Origin: Pantoea sp. RIT-PI-b | Lineage (GTDB): Bacteria > Pseudomonadota > Gammaproteobacteria > Enterobacterales > Enterobacteriaceae | Direction: 5' to 3' | DNA: 64,000 bases | Assembly: GCF_001187905.1 (NCBI RefSeq) | Contig: NZ_LGIS01000030.1 | Coordinates: forward strand, 1-64,000 | Part shown: positions 36,278 through 45,852 of the stretch, one piece after another | How positions within the stretch are numbered: position 1 is the first letter of the stretch | Layout of the letters: every line of letters begins with the position of its first letter | Translations under genes and position numbers: made by a program | Notes under the pieces: generated by a model | Database searches by the model: none | The model's input: only the letters and a program-made list of their open reading frames with translations | Told to the model about the DNA's origin: nothing

Positions 36278-37447
36278 TTAGCGCTCGCGCAGCGATTCTT
36301 TAGCTTTATTCAGTGGCTTAAGCAAATAATCCATGACGGTTTTCTGACCGGTTTTAATCTCCACATTTGCCACCATGCCGGGCATGATGGCGAACCTGCG
36401 GCCGCTTTTATTAGTCAGCTCGGCTTTTTGCGTACGGACATACACGCGATAGTAAAATTCTTCGTGCCGCACCTCATCCTGCAGCGTATCCGGCGAAACG
36501 GTTTCGACCTCGCCATGCAGATCGCCATAAATTGAGGCGTCGTAAGCGGTGATCTTCACCACCGCTGGCAAACCTGGGCGAATGTAGCCGATATCTCGCG
36601 GGTTGATGCGCGTTTCAATCAGCAGCTGATCTTCGAGCGGAACAATCTCCATCAGCTTGCCACCCGGCTCCAGCACGCCGCCCACGGTGGTGACCCGCAC
36701 ATCTTTCACAATGCCGCGTACCGGTGACAGCAGCGTGGTGCGCGTCAGCAGATCCTGTTTACCTGCCGCCACCTGCAGCTGCGCATCCAGCTCACCATTG
36801 TTCTTCACCTGCTCTTCATGGGCGCGCACATAATAGTCGTTGCGCGCTTCGTCGATTTTACCGCGTAGATCGCTAACCTGGCGGCGCAGGCGAATAACAT
36901 CCACCTTGCCCGCTGCACCGCGCAGCATCAGTGGTTCCGTCACGTTGAGTTCCGCCTGCACCAGCGCCAGCGATTGCTGCAGATTGGCAATGGTCTCAAC
37001 GAAATTTTGCCGTCTGGCTTGATAGAGCTGCGTTTCGCGCGCGACCAGCTCGGGATGCTGCAGAATATCGGCACTGAAGATCAATGGTCGATCGCTGAGC
37101 TCGGCCTGTAAACGCTCAGCCGAGGCGCGCAGCGTGCGCACGCGCGCTATCGCCTCACCAAAATTGGTTTGGAAACGTGTGGGATCGAGCGTTGCCAGCA
37201 CCTGGCCGCGCTGCACGATATTGCCTTCGTGTACGTCGAGCTGTTTCACAATGCCGCCATCAAGGCTATCAATCATTTGCGCACGGCTGGAGGGCGTGAC
37301 CTTGCCAATGCCCACCGTGACTTCATCCAGCACAGCGAAGTGCGCCCACAGTAGAAACAGCAGCAGCGCGACGACGCATAGCCAAATGATTGCCGAGGTG
37401 CGACGTTCGCGCCGCGCCAGATCTTTATCCAGCATGACCACACTCAT
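36278..37447 (-). CDS. Type I secretion membrane fusion protein (HlyD family)
   Basis: Periplasmic adaptor that joins the ABC exporter to an outer-membrane channel. The 389 residues have one N-terminal membrane helix (about 19-39), a biotinyl/lipoyl-like segment (DSLDGGIVKQLDVHEGNIV), long coiled coils (about 100-220) and the conserved HlyD C-terminal segment PGMVANVEIKTGQKTVMDYLLKPL. The ATG overlaps the exporter stop by four bases. It is the third gene of the locus adhesin-exporter-adaptor. No TolC-like gene is nearby, so the housekeeping TolC is the likely partner. Confidence 0.93.
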   Translation of the reverse strand: MSVVMLDKDLARRERRTSAIIWLCVVALLLFLLWAHFAVLDEVTVGIGKVTPSSRAQMIDSLDGGIVKQLDVHEGNIVQRGQVLATLDPTRFQTNFGEAIARVRTLRASAERLQAELSDRPLIFSADILQHPELVARETQLYQARRQNFVETIANLQQSLALVQAELNVTEPLMLRGAAGKVDVIRLRRQVSDLRGKIDEARNDYYVRAHEEQVKNNGELDAQLQVAAGKQDLLTRTTLLSPVRGIVKDVRVTTVGGVLEPGGKLMEIVPLEDQLLIETRINPRDIGYIRPGLPAVVKITAYDASIYGDLHGEVETVSPDTLQDEVRHEEFYYRVYVRTQKAELTNKSGRRFAIMPGMVANVEIKTGQKTVMDYLLKPLNKAKESLRER

Positions 37448-39576
37448 GCGGCATCTCCTTTGTGGCTGCTGGCATGACGTAAAATCTCATCGCGCGCACC
37501 ATCCGCCACAATGCGGCCGTTATCCATCACCACGATGCGGTCCACCATACGCAGCAACGCCGGCCGATGCGTGACCAGCACCAGCGTGCGCCCCGTTACC
37601 CACTGCGCCAGTTGGCGAATGACCTGTGCTTCGAGCTGTTCGTCCATCGCCGCTGTCGGTTCATCCAGCAGCACCACCTGCGGCTGACGCAGAATCAGCC
37701 GACTCAGCAGCACCATTTGCCGTTGGCCGCCGGATAAACCGCGCCCGCCTTCATGAATAATGCGGTCAAGACTGGCGGCATCCTGCTGCACCAGGGTCAA
37801 CGCGCCGCTGATGCGCAGCGCCTGCAGCATCTCCTGTTCGCTGGCATGCGGATTACCGAGCAGCAGGTTCTGGCGTAGCGTGCCGAAGAATAGCCGTGAA
37901 TCCTGCGATAACCAGCCAAGCTGACGACGCAGATCGACCGGATCAATGCAGGTGAGATCCACGCCATCGACCAGCACTTTTCCCTGACTGGCGCGCGCCT
38001 GGCCGGCCAGCATTTTTAGCAGCGTGGATTTACCCGCGCCGACTTTCCCCAGAATCGCCACGCGCTCGCCGGGCGTAATCTGCAGCTGTGGAATGTTCAG
38101 CACGCTATTGCCGCTCTCGTCGTCATAGCGATAGTGCACATTTTGCAGTTGATAATGCCCGCTAAGCACCGGACAGTGCGCCAGCGTGGCGTGATCGGGC
38201 TGATCAAGCGGTTTTTTCAGCAGTTCATCCAGCCCTTTCATGGCCGATTTGGCATGCTGCCAGCGCGAGAACACCATAGTGAGCTGCATCAGCGGCGCAA
38301 TGGTGCGTGATGAGAGCAAGCTGCATGCCACCAGCGTGCCGGTAGTAATTTGATTGTCGAGCACCAGATAAACGCCAAACACCAGCATGCCGGCGTAGGT
38401 CAGCTGCTGCACGCTGGCTGACCAACCGGTGAGCCGCGCGCCCCACAAACGTTGCTGATTGCTGATACCCGCGCTCACTTCATGAGTTTGCTCCCACTGA
38501 CGCTGAAAGTAGGGCTCGGCTTGCAGCGCCTTGATGTCTTCCACGCCTTCGAGGGTTTCCACCAATACCGCCTGACGCAGCGCGCTCTCACGCAAGCCTT
38601 CCTGCGCCAATCGCGCCATCGGAATCTGCACCAGTAACCCCGGAATGACGATCAGCGGTATGGCGAGTAGCGGAATCAGCACCAGCCAACCGCCAATCGA
38701 CGCCATAATCAGCAGGAACAACAAAACGAACGGCAGATCGGCGGCAGCGTTAACGGTGGTTGAAGTTAGCAGTTCGCGCACCTGATCAATCTCGCGCAGC
38801 TGAGCAATAAAGGAGCCGGTCGAGCGCGGCCGCGCTTCGTTACGAATATTCATCGCCCGCGCGAATAACATGGCCGATATTTTCAGGTCGATGCGTTTAC
38901 CCATCAAATCGGAGACCTGAGTGCGCATCAGGCGGATGAGATATTCCACCGCCGCGGCCAGCAGCACACCCGCAAACAGCACCCATAACGTTGGCTGTGA
39001 CTGCGCGGGAATGACCCGATCGTAAACCTGCATCGAAAACAGAATGCCAGCCAGTGCCAGCACGTTTCCCACCAGCGAGGCCAGACTGATTTCCGCGATA
39101 CGTCGCTGCATGCCGCGAAAATTGTGCCAGAACCAGTGTGGCTGATACGGCTGCACAAATTCATCGATACGCGCATCACGCGCCCGCGCCGCCACGCCAA
39201 TCACACCTACTTCCGTCTGTGCCTGCGCAAGTAAATCACTTAATTGTGCTGCGCGGATCACATCGCCACTTTCACTCAGCCAGTAGCGCGCGCCACCGTC
39301 GCTATCAACCTCTTCGATCAGCGCCACGCTGCCGTTTTCCAGCAGCAGTAACACCGGCACAATCTCCTGACGCCAGCGCAGCGTCTGGTGAGGAACCAGC
39401 ATCAAATGCAGGCCCAGCAGTCCAGCCAAACGGGCTAACTGTTGCGCAGGAGCCAGATGTTGAAACCAACGCATTTGCTGGCGTAGCGTATTGCCCTCAG
39501 CCGGCTTACCGAAGCGTGCCGCCACGCGCAGCATCGCCGCGATGCCGTTGTCGCTGTTGAAGGGTTGTGCAGTCAT
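37444..39576 (-). CDS. Type I secretion ABC exporter (LapB/HlyB-like)
   Basis: Inner-membrane ATPase that drives one-step secretion of the adjacent adhesin. The 710 residues have a C39-like N-terminal domain (about 1-135) lacking the catalytic cysteine, as in adhesin and RTX exporters that do not cleave a leader. Next comes a six-helix membrane domain (about 160-440), then the ATPase (about 480-700) with Walker A GKVGAGKST, signature LSGGQRQ and Walker B VVLLDEPTAAMD. It overlaps the adaptor gene by four bases and follows the adhesin gene by 67 bases. Confidence 0.93.
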   Translation of the reverse strand: MTAQPFNSDNGIAAMLRVAARFGKPAEGNTLRQQMRWFQHLAPAQQLARLAGLLGLHLMLVPHQTLRWRQEIVPVLLLLENGSVALIEEVDSDGGARYWLSESGDVIRAAQLSDLLAQAQTEVGVIGVAARARDARIDEFVQPYQPHWFWHNFRGMQRRIAEISLASLVGNVLALAGILFSMQVYDRVIPAQSQPTLWVLFAGVLLAAAVEYLIRLMRTQVSDLMGKRIDLKISAMLFARAMNIRNEARPRSTGSFIAQLREIDQVRELLTSTTVNAAADLPFVLLFLLIMASIGGWLVLIPLLAIPLIVIPGLLVQIPMARLAQEGLRESALRQAVLVETLEGVEDIKALQAEPYFQRQWEQTHEVSAGISNQQRLWGARLTGWSASVQQLTYAGMLVFGVYLVLDNQITTGTLVACSLLSSRTIAPLMQLTMVFSRWQHAKSAMKGLDELLKKPLDQPDHATLAHCPVLSGHYQLQNVHYRYDDESGNSVLNIPQLQITPGERVAILGKVGAGKSTLLKMLAGQARASQGKVLVDGVDLTCIDPVDLRRQLGWLSQDSRLFFGTLRQNLLLGNPHASEQEMLQALRISGALTLVQQDAASLDRIIHEGGRGLSGGQRQMVLLSRLILRQPQVVLLDEPTAAMDEQLEAQVIRQLAQWVTGRTLVLVTHRPALLRMVDRIVVMDNGRIVADGARDEILRHASSHKGDAA

Positions 39577-39643
39577 CCCTGGAGTCCCGTAAAAGTAAAG
39601 TAGGCAGGCAACCGCTAGCAGGCGCTAGCGGTTGGTATGCGGA

Positions 39644-41449
39644 TTACACCAATGTCTGCACCTGATGTTGCTGTTGCACATGATCGGCGAGGGTGTAACT
39701 GCTGTCGCTGGCGCTGTAGTGGCTTTCCACCACGCGGCTGGCGGTGGCATCGCTGTGCTGATCGTGTTGGCTGACGTTGCTATCAGTAACATTCACCAGC
39801 AGCGTGTCCAGCTGCTCGCTGCTAACCTGCGCCACCGCTTCGTGGCTATCGACGGTCACCGGTCGCGTCGCCGTCGCGATATTGCCCGCTTTATCTTGCG
39901 CGCTGACTTTCATCTGATAGCTGCCATCATCCAGCGGGGCAAGTTGGCCGGCCAGAATGGTCAGCGCCCAGTTGCCATCGGCTTTAACCGTAGCGCTATA
40001 ACTTTGATCGCCGAGCGTTAACGTGACCAAACTGCCCTGCTCAAGGTGGCTGCTGCTGCCCTGAATCAGATGCCAGTTATTCACCTCGGCCGCATCCAGC
40101 ACGCCATCGCCAAACGGTTGGTTTAGCGTGATGGTTGGCAATTGATGGGTAGCAACGTTGAACAGATTCTCAATGACCTGGGTGTCATGATTGCCGTACT
40201 GATCCCAGCGCGTGGCGATCGGCGATACTTCACCATCCGGCAAGGCCTGAAGATCCTCGGCGCTGATGGTCACCATGCCTGCGACCGGCGTGTAATTTTT
40301 ACCATTGAGCGTAAGCTGATTTACCCCTTCCAGATAGAAGCTAAGATCGTGCTGAGCTTCCTGCTGGTTGAGCGTGGTATCGCCGCCGATATTAATTTCG
40401 TAGTAGATGGCTGGCAGCTGGGTGACCACATTCAGCTCCAGCAGCGCATCGGTGCTGTTACCGGCACCGTCCAGTGCATAAACGCGGACTTCACCCAGAG
40501 AGATAAAGCTCGCCACTTCACTGGCCGGAATGGTCACCTGCCAGTGACCATCGCTGCCAATCTGCGCGTGATAAACCGCATCACCGCTGCACAGTAACAA
40601 CTGCTGGCCCGGCACCACCACCGAGAGCGCGCCGCTAAAGGTGAGATCGTTAAGGCTTTCCTCTTTATTGATGACGTTATCTGCCGTGACCTTGTCGAAG
40701 CTGATATGCGGCAAGCTGCTAACGTGGGTAATTAGCGTGATGTCCTGGTACGTGGAGGTGGTTTTGCCGTTGGGATCGGTAGCGCTGATTTTGAGGCTGT
40801 ACACACCATCCTTGAGTGCCTGCAGATCCTGCTCATGAATAGTGGCGGTCCATTCGCCCTTCTCATTAACGCCACCAAGGTATTTTTTCCCGGCTAAGGT
40901 GAGCGTAATGGCGCTATTCACCGGCATATGTGTGACGTTGCCATGTACCTCTACGCCATAAATCCCTTCGGCAACGCTGACGGCATTGTCACCGCTGATG
41001 GTATCCACGCTAAGCGTCGGTTTTACGGTTTTATCCACGTACACACCAAAGCCAACCTGAGTATCGGTGCTGTTACCGGCTTTGTCGGTGATGGTGAGCG
41101 TAAGTGAGTAAGCCCCGTCGGCCAATCCGTGCAGCACTGAAGGCGGCATGGAGGCATTCCAGTAACCCCACTTATTTACCGTGCTGTGCCAGCTTTCACC
41201 GTTGAACGTCAGGGTGACCGTGGCGCCCGGCTCGGACTCCGCGCGGCCGCGCAGATGAATATTTTTACCCGCTTCCCAGGCGGCAATCACGCCATCTTGC
41301 GCAATCGGCTCATACGGGCGCAGAGGCGCGGGCGGTGTGGTGTCGACACTGCGGGTTTGCAGACTGGCGGCATCGTCCGTCACCGGATAAAGGCTGACCG
41401 CGGATTGCAAAATTGCCGCTAATTGTTGTTCAGATTGATGTGAAGACAT
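39644..41449 (-). CDS. Ig-like repeat adhesin, probable type I secretion substrate
   Basis: A 601-residue protein with no N-terminal signal peptide. Five Ig-like repeats of about 95 residues (about 45-540) share the pattern LxDGxYSLxIxAxDxxGN followed by a beta-sandwich start, as in BapA/SiiE-type giant adhesins. The C-terminal tail (about 545-601) is hydrophilic, rich in Ser, His and Gln, and ends QTLV, suitable for an uncleaved secretion signal. RTX nonapeptide calcium repeats are absent. GAGGTT is a good RBS. The exporter and adaptor genes follow directly. It is very short for this class. Confidence 0.85.
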   Translation of the reverse strand: MSSHQSEQQLAAILQSAVSLYPVTDDAASLQTRSVDTTPPAPLRPYEPIAQDGVIAAWEAGKNIHLRGRAESEPGATVTLTFNGESWHSTVNKWGYWNASMPPSVLHGLADGAYSLTLTITDKAGNSTDTQVGFGVYVDKTVKPTLSVDTISGDNAVSVAEGIYGVEVHGNVTHMPVNSAITLTLAGKKYLGGVNEKGEWTATIHEQDLQALKDGVYSLKISATDPNGKTTSTYQDITLITHVSSLPHISFDKVTADNVINKEESLNDLTFSGALSVVVPGQQLLLCSGDAVYHAQIGSDGHWQVTIPASEVASFISLGEVRVYALDGAGNSTDALLELNVVTQLPAIYYEINIGGDTTLNQQEAQHDLSFYLEGVNQLTLNGKNYTPVAGMVTISAEDLQALPDGEVSPIATRWDQYGNHDTQVIENLFNVATHQLPTITLNQPFGDGVLDAAEVNNWHLIQGSSSHLEQGSLVTLTLGDQSYSATVKADGNWALTILAGQLAPLDDGSYQMKVSAQDKAGNIATATRPVTVDSHEAVAQVSSEQLDTLLVNVTDSNVSQHDQHSDATASRVVESHYSASDSSYTLADHVQQQHQVQTLV

Positions 41450-42009
41450 TGATAACCTCGTTACAGGAAATGCGTTGCAGCAGTCATTATGCTTATTAAT
41501 GCTTTAAGCGAACCGGTGCGCCATACAGGCCGTTAATAAACGGCCCGCTTCGCCTGATGAAAACGGGTTACCAGCAGGTAACAAGGATGAAAGTAAACCA
41601 CAGCAAAATTCTCCCAAAGAGGAGAAATAATATCGATCTCGCTATATTCCGCATCGGGAGCCGATGGGATGACTAACATATCGGTTTTAGGTGGTCGCTG
41701 CCTATTGGCGAAAATCCGGAAATAGGCGCTTTGCGACAGCGCCAGGATAATGACGTGTAAGCCGCGTGTGGCGCGGAAACTTCCATCAGTATACTGCATC
41801 AATCGTCAGAAAAAATTTTACTTAAGTCACTCTAGTTTTGGTTGGTACATGCCAGGAAAGTTCTGGAAAAGCGTAGCGTCAGGTAAAAAATCGGTAATAT
41901 GCCTGTTTAAGGCGCTAAACCTCACGCACCATTCGTGTGGGATGCCAGGTTTGACGCCGGCTTTAATGCTAAACTTCGTCGCTTCATCCGCTAATGAAAA
42001 ACACTCTTT
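41450..42009. other. Intergenic region between the adhesin and the MFS gene
   Basis: A 560-base divergent region that must hold both promoters. A weak 89-codon frame on the minus strand (41533-41802, TTG or ATG start, no Shine-Dalgarno) has no recognised product. A 10-base palindrome CAGTATACTG is at 41787-41796. I cannot assign promoters with confidence. Confidence 0.4.
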
Positions 42010-43164
42010 ATGACAGCACTGGACGCCGCGCAACAGAATAAATTGCACCACCGTGTCAATGCAGGAACACGTATCGTTTTCCTTATCGCCGGACTGGCTA
42101 TGTCCGCCTGGGCACCGTTGGTGCCGTTTGCCAGCCAGCGTCTGGCGCTGAGCGGTGCATCGCTCGGAGGATTGCTGCTGTGCCTTGGCATTGGCTCTTT
42201 GGCGGCGATGCCAGTTACTGGTGGTTTAATCGCGCGTTTTGGTGGTCGTCGGGTGATGCTGTGCTCCACGCTCGTGGTGTTGGCAGTTCTGCCGCTGCTG
42301 GCCACGCTTAATGTGATGTGGCAGATGGCCGCAACGCTGATGGTGTTTGGCGCCGGGCTCGGTATGCTGGACGTCGCCATGAACGTGCAGGCTGTTGAAG
42401 TGGAAAAAGCGGCAGATAAACCGATGATGTCGGGTTTCCACGGTTTCTTCAGCCTGGGCGGCATTATTGGCGCGGGCTCCGTCAGCCTGCTGCTTGGCGC
42501 GGGGCTGACGCCATTGCAGGCGATTGGCGTGGTGATGGCGCTGATTGTGTTGCTGCTGCTGTGGAGCCTGCCGACGTTGATGACCGAGCGCCTGCATCAG
42601 CCCGATCAACCGTGGCTGGTGATCCCGCGCGGCTGGGTCGCCTTCCTCGGCTTGCTGTGCTTTATTCTGTTTCTTGCCGAAGGCGCGGTGCTGGATTGGG
42701 GCGCGCTGCTGCTGCTGCAAAGCCCGGAGATGAGCCCTGCGCACGCCGGTTTGGGTTATGCGGTGTTCTCGGTGGCGATGACCATTGGTCGCTTAACCGG
42801 CGATAAAGTGATTCAGCGCTTTGGCCGCTATCCGGTGATGTTGACCGGTGCATTGGCTGCGGCTGCGGGGATGACGCTGGCGGTGTTGCTGCCGTGGCCA
42901 CAAATCGCGCTGCTGGCTTTCCTGCTGGTGGGCTTTGGCCTCGCCAATACGGTGCCGATGTTGTTCAATGCTGCCGGGAATCAACACGATATGCCGTCGA
43001 ATCTGGCGATTTCGGCCATGACAACGTTAGGCTATGCGGGTATTCTTTCAGGTCCGGCTTTAATCGGATTAATTTCCCAGTGGATCAGCCTGAGTGGCGC
43101 ATTTTTACTTATCGCTCTGCTGCTGCTGGCCGTCGCGGCCAGTGCCCGACGGGTTGCGCGCTAA
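42010..43164 (+). CDS. MFS transporter, YbjJ-like
   Basis: Inner-membrane transporter of the major facilitator superfamily, 384 residues with 12 hydrophobic segments. The opening (MSAWAPLVPFASQRLALSGASLGGLLLCLGIGSL), motif A-like GGLIARFGGRRVM, and MSGFHGFFSLGGIIGAG resemble the YbjJ/fucose-permease-like branch. Substrate is unknown. rcsD begins 20 bases after its stop, so it may be transcribed with the Rcs genes, an arrangement not found in E. coli. Confidence 0.85.
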   Translation: MTALDAAQQNKLHHRVNAGTRIVFLIAGLAMSAWAPLVPFASQRLALSGASLGGLLLCLGIGSLAAMPVTGGLIARFGGRRVMLCSTLVVLAVLPLLATLNVMWQMAATLMVFGAGLGMLDVAMNVQAVEVEKAADKPMMSGFHGFFSLGGIIGAGSVSLLLGAGLTPLQAIGVVMALIVLLLLWSLPTLMTERLHQPDQPWLVIPRGWVAFLGLLCFILFLAEGAVLDWGALLLLQSPEMSPAHAGLGYAVFSVAMTIGRLTGDKVIQRFGRYPVMLTGALAAAAGMTLAVLLPWPQIALLAFLLVGFGLANTVPMLFNAAGNQHDMPSNLAISAMTTLGYAGILSGPALIGLISQWISLSGAFLLIALLLLAVAASARRVAR

Positions 43165-43184
43165 TTCCATGGTCCTGAGACACT

Positions 43185-45851
43185 ATGCTGCCTTATAAAT
43201 TTCCTCTGACATCCGGCAATGTAACGCGCTTTTTCGTGGTGTTTAATCTGGTGCTTTTTCTGGCGCTCGGCGCGATGGTGCATAACAGCGTCAATGCCTG
43301 GATTACTGAGAAGCGCTATGCGATGACTGATTTGGCGCGCGCCATGCAGAAACGCATCGATGCGTCGCGCTTTGCTACCTGGCAGATCTATGAAAACCTC
43401 GCCACCAGCGCCGCCGGATCGTCGCCGAACAGCAATCTTCAGGAAACCCGCCTGCGCCCGGATGTCTACTATCTGGAAAAAACCCGACGCAAAACGGAAG
43501 CGCTGATCTTCGGTTCGCACGACGGCAGCACGCTGGATATGACCATGCGCATGTCCAACTATCTGGATACGCTGTGGGGCGCAGAAAATCCGACCTGGTC
43601 GATGTACTTCCTTAATGGTCAGGACAATAGCTTGATCATGATCTCAACGTTGCCGCTGAAAGATATGGCAACGCGCTATAAAGAGAGCGCGATCAATACC
43701 ATGGTTGATAGCCGCCGCGCGGAGATGTTGCAGCAGGCCAATGCGCTGGATGAACGTGAAAGCTTCTCGCCGCTGCGCCATTTTGCCTGGCAAAACGATC
43801 ACTACTTTACGCTGCGCACCACCTTTAATCAGCCGGGCCATTTAGCCACGGTGGTGGCGTTCGATCTGCCGGTTAACGATTTGATTCCGCGTAATATGCC
43901 GCTGGAGAACTTCCAGTTGCGGCAGGACGCCACGCAAACCTCAACCACCACCAATAGCGACGATACCAGCAGTGAAACCACGCACGTAGCGCTGGTTAAT
44001 CCCAATCTGGAGATCGCCGCTTCGCTGCCGAGCACCTCATTACAGCTGGTGTATCGCGTGCCGCTCACCAGCTTGGCGCTGGATACGCTGCATAACCTGA
44101 TGTGGCCGCTGCTGATCAACCTTGTGCTGTTTTTACTGTCGATTGCCGGCATTACGCTGCTGCGTCAGCAATCGCTGCGCCCGAATGAGAATCAAAGCGC
44201 CGAGCTCGATTCCCTGCGCATGCTGAACGAAGAGATTGTTGCCAGTTTGCCGGTTGGCCTGCTGGTGTATGACTTCGCCACCAACCGCACACTGCTCAGC
44301 AATAAGATCGCGGAGCATCTGTTGCCGCACCTCAATCTGCAGAAAATCATCAATATGTCCGATCAGCATCAGGGCGTGCTGCAGGCGACCATCAATAATG
44401 AAGTGTATGAGATCCGCCACGCGCGCAGCGTGTTATCGCCGCATACGCAGCTGTTTATGATGCGCGATCAGGACCGCGAATTGCTGGTCAATAAGAAGCT
44501 GCAGAAGGCGCAGCAGGTGTTAGATCGCAACCACCAGATGCGCCAGCAGCTGATGCATAACCTTGGACACGCACTGAATCGTCCGCTGCAAAGTATGGTC
44601 ACGCAGCTGGTGCAACTTAGCCAGCGTGATGATGACGAGAGCGTGCTTGATCTGCTCGACGAAAGCCAGGGCCTGGCGCGCCTGGTCGATGACATCGTGC
44701 TGCTCAATCGCCTTGAAGCGCATGATTGGTCGCCGGATGCCAGCGTGTTCAATCTGCAGGATATGCTGGATGAGATCGCGCTGGAAAGCCTGCCGCTGTT
44801 GCGCCGCAAAGGCCTGGCGCTGGTGATGAACAACCATTTAGCCAACGACGAAATGCGCTTTGGCGATCGTCGTGCGCTGCGTAAAGTGCTGACCACGCTG
44901 ATGCATTACTCGCTCACCACCACCCGCTGGGGCAAAATTACGCTGGAGATTAGGTCCAGCGAAGAGAAGCCGAATCAGGTGCTGCTGCAACTGGTGGATA
45001 CCGGCGCCGGCTTGAGCGTCGACGAGCTGGCGAATGTCGATTTCCCCTATCTGGGCGAAACCACGCAGGACCGCTTCGGTCAGGCATCTGGCATGGCATT
45101 TTTCCTGTGTAAGCAGCTGTGTAAACAGATGGGCGGGCTGCTCGAGATCATCGCCAAACCCGATATCGGTACGCGCTACAATATTCAACTGCCGCTGGCA
45201 TTAGAAGAACAGCAAGGTGAGCAGGAAGAGAAGCTGCTGGAAGGCGTCACCGCGCTGGTGGATATCGCCGTTGAAGACGTACACAAAATTGTGTGTCGCC
45301 ACCTGGAAAACTGGGGCGCCAAATGCCTGACTTCGGACGAACGTTTGACCGGTCAGGATCATGATGTGCTGGTGACCGACGATCCCGCGCGCCTGAACGG
45401 CTGGGCGCTGTTACTGGCCGGTGACGAGATGGGCCATCACGCGTTGAACGATCGGCAATTCCGGGTCAACTTCAATCTCAGTAATGCGCTGCTTGATGCG
45501 CTACTGGCCCTGATTGAAAAGCAACTTTCTCATGACTTGATGGAGGAGAGTAGCGAAGATGAAGCAGCCACGCCGCTGATGAGCGGAGGCTATTTCCAGC
45601 TGTTTACCGAGACAGTACCGCCAGATGTGAAGAGACTGTATACTGAAGCGGCGGAAAAGGATTATCCCTCGCTTGCTCAGACAGCACATCGCCTGAAAGG
45701 CGTGTTTGCCATGCTCAATCTGGTGTCAGGTAAACAGCTTTGTGAAGCGTTAGAACAACACATAAAAGTATGTGACGATTTAACCATTAAAAATACCACC
45801 AGTGAAATTGACGCTTACGTCAGCCAACTGCTGCAGCAAGGTAACCAATAA
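43185..45851 (+). CDS. rcsD: Phosphotransfer protein RcsD
   Basis: Inner-membrane intermediate of the Rcs envelope-stress phosphorelay, passing phosphate from RcsC to RcsB. The 888 residues (E. coli 890) have two membrane helices (about 12-34 and 305-328) around a periplasmic sensor. A degenerate histidine-kinase-like region follows (about 430-680), where the normal phospho-histidine motif reads MHNLGHALNRPLQSM and is not a standard HxxxxTP box. The RcsD-ABL domain comes next, then a C-terminal HPt domain with His835 in TAHRLKGVFAML. rcsB starts two bases after its stop. Confidence 0.96.
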   Translation: MLPYKFPLTSGNVTRFFVVFNLVLFLALGAMVHNSVNAWITEKRYAMTDLARAMQKRIDASRFATWQIYENLATSAAGSSPNSNLQETRLRPDVYYLEKTRRKTEALIFGSHDGSTLDMTMRMSNYLDTLWGAENPTWSMYFLNGQDNSLIMISTLPLKDMATRYKESAINTMVDSRRAEMLQQANALDERESFSPLRHFAWQNDHYFTLRTTFNQPGHLATVVAFDLPVNDLIPRNMPLENFQLRQDATQTSTTTNSDDTSSETTHVALVNPNLEIAASLPSTSLQLVYRVPLTSLALDTLHNLMWPLLINLVLFLLSIAGITLLRQQSLRPNENQSAELDSLRMLNEEIVASLPVGLLVYDFATNRTLLSNKIAEHLLPHLNLQKIINMSDQHQGVLQATINNEVYEIRHARSVLSPHTQLFMMRDQDRELLVNKKLQKAQQVLDRNHQMRQQLMHNLGHALNRPLQSMVTQLVQLSQRDDDESVLDLLDESQGLARLVDDIVLLNRLEAHDWSPDASVFNLQDMLDEIALESLPLLRRKGLALVMNNHLANDEMRFGDRRALRKVLTTLMHYSLTTTRWGKITLEIRSSEEKPNQVLLQLVDTGAGLSVDELANVDFPYLGETTQDRFGQASGMAFFLCKQLCKQMGGLLEIIAKPDIGTRYNIQLPLALEEQQGEQEEKLLEGVTALVDIAVEDVHKIVCRHLENWGAKCLTSDERLTGQDHDVLVTDDPARLNGWALLLAGDEMGHHALNDRQFRVNFNLSNALLDALLALIEKQLSHDLMEESSEDEAATPLMSGGYFQLFTETVPPDVKRLYTEAAEKDYPSLAQTAHRLKGVFAMLNLVSGKQLCEALEQHIKVCDDLTIKNTTSEIDAYVSQLLQQGNQ

Positions 45852-45852
45852 G

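Noticed and set aside
35906..36535. 209-codon frame on the plus strand across the ompC/secretion gap
   Set aside because: It runs through the MicF RNA and its terminator and then antisense into the 3' end of the membrane fusion protein gene; it has no Shine-Dalgarno and no recognisable product.
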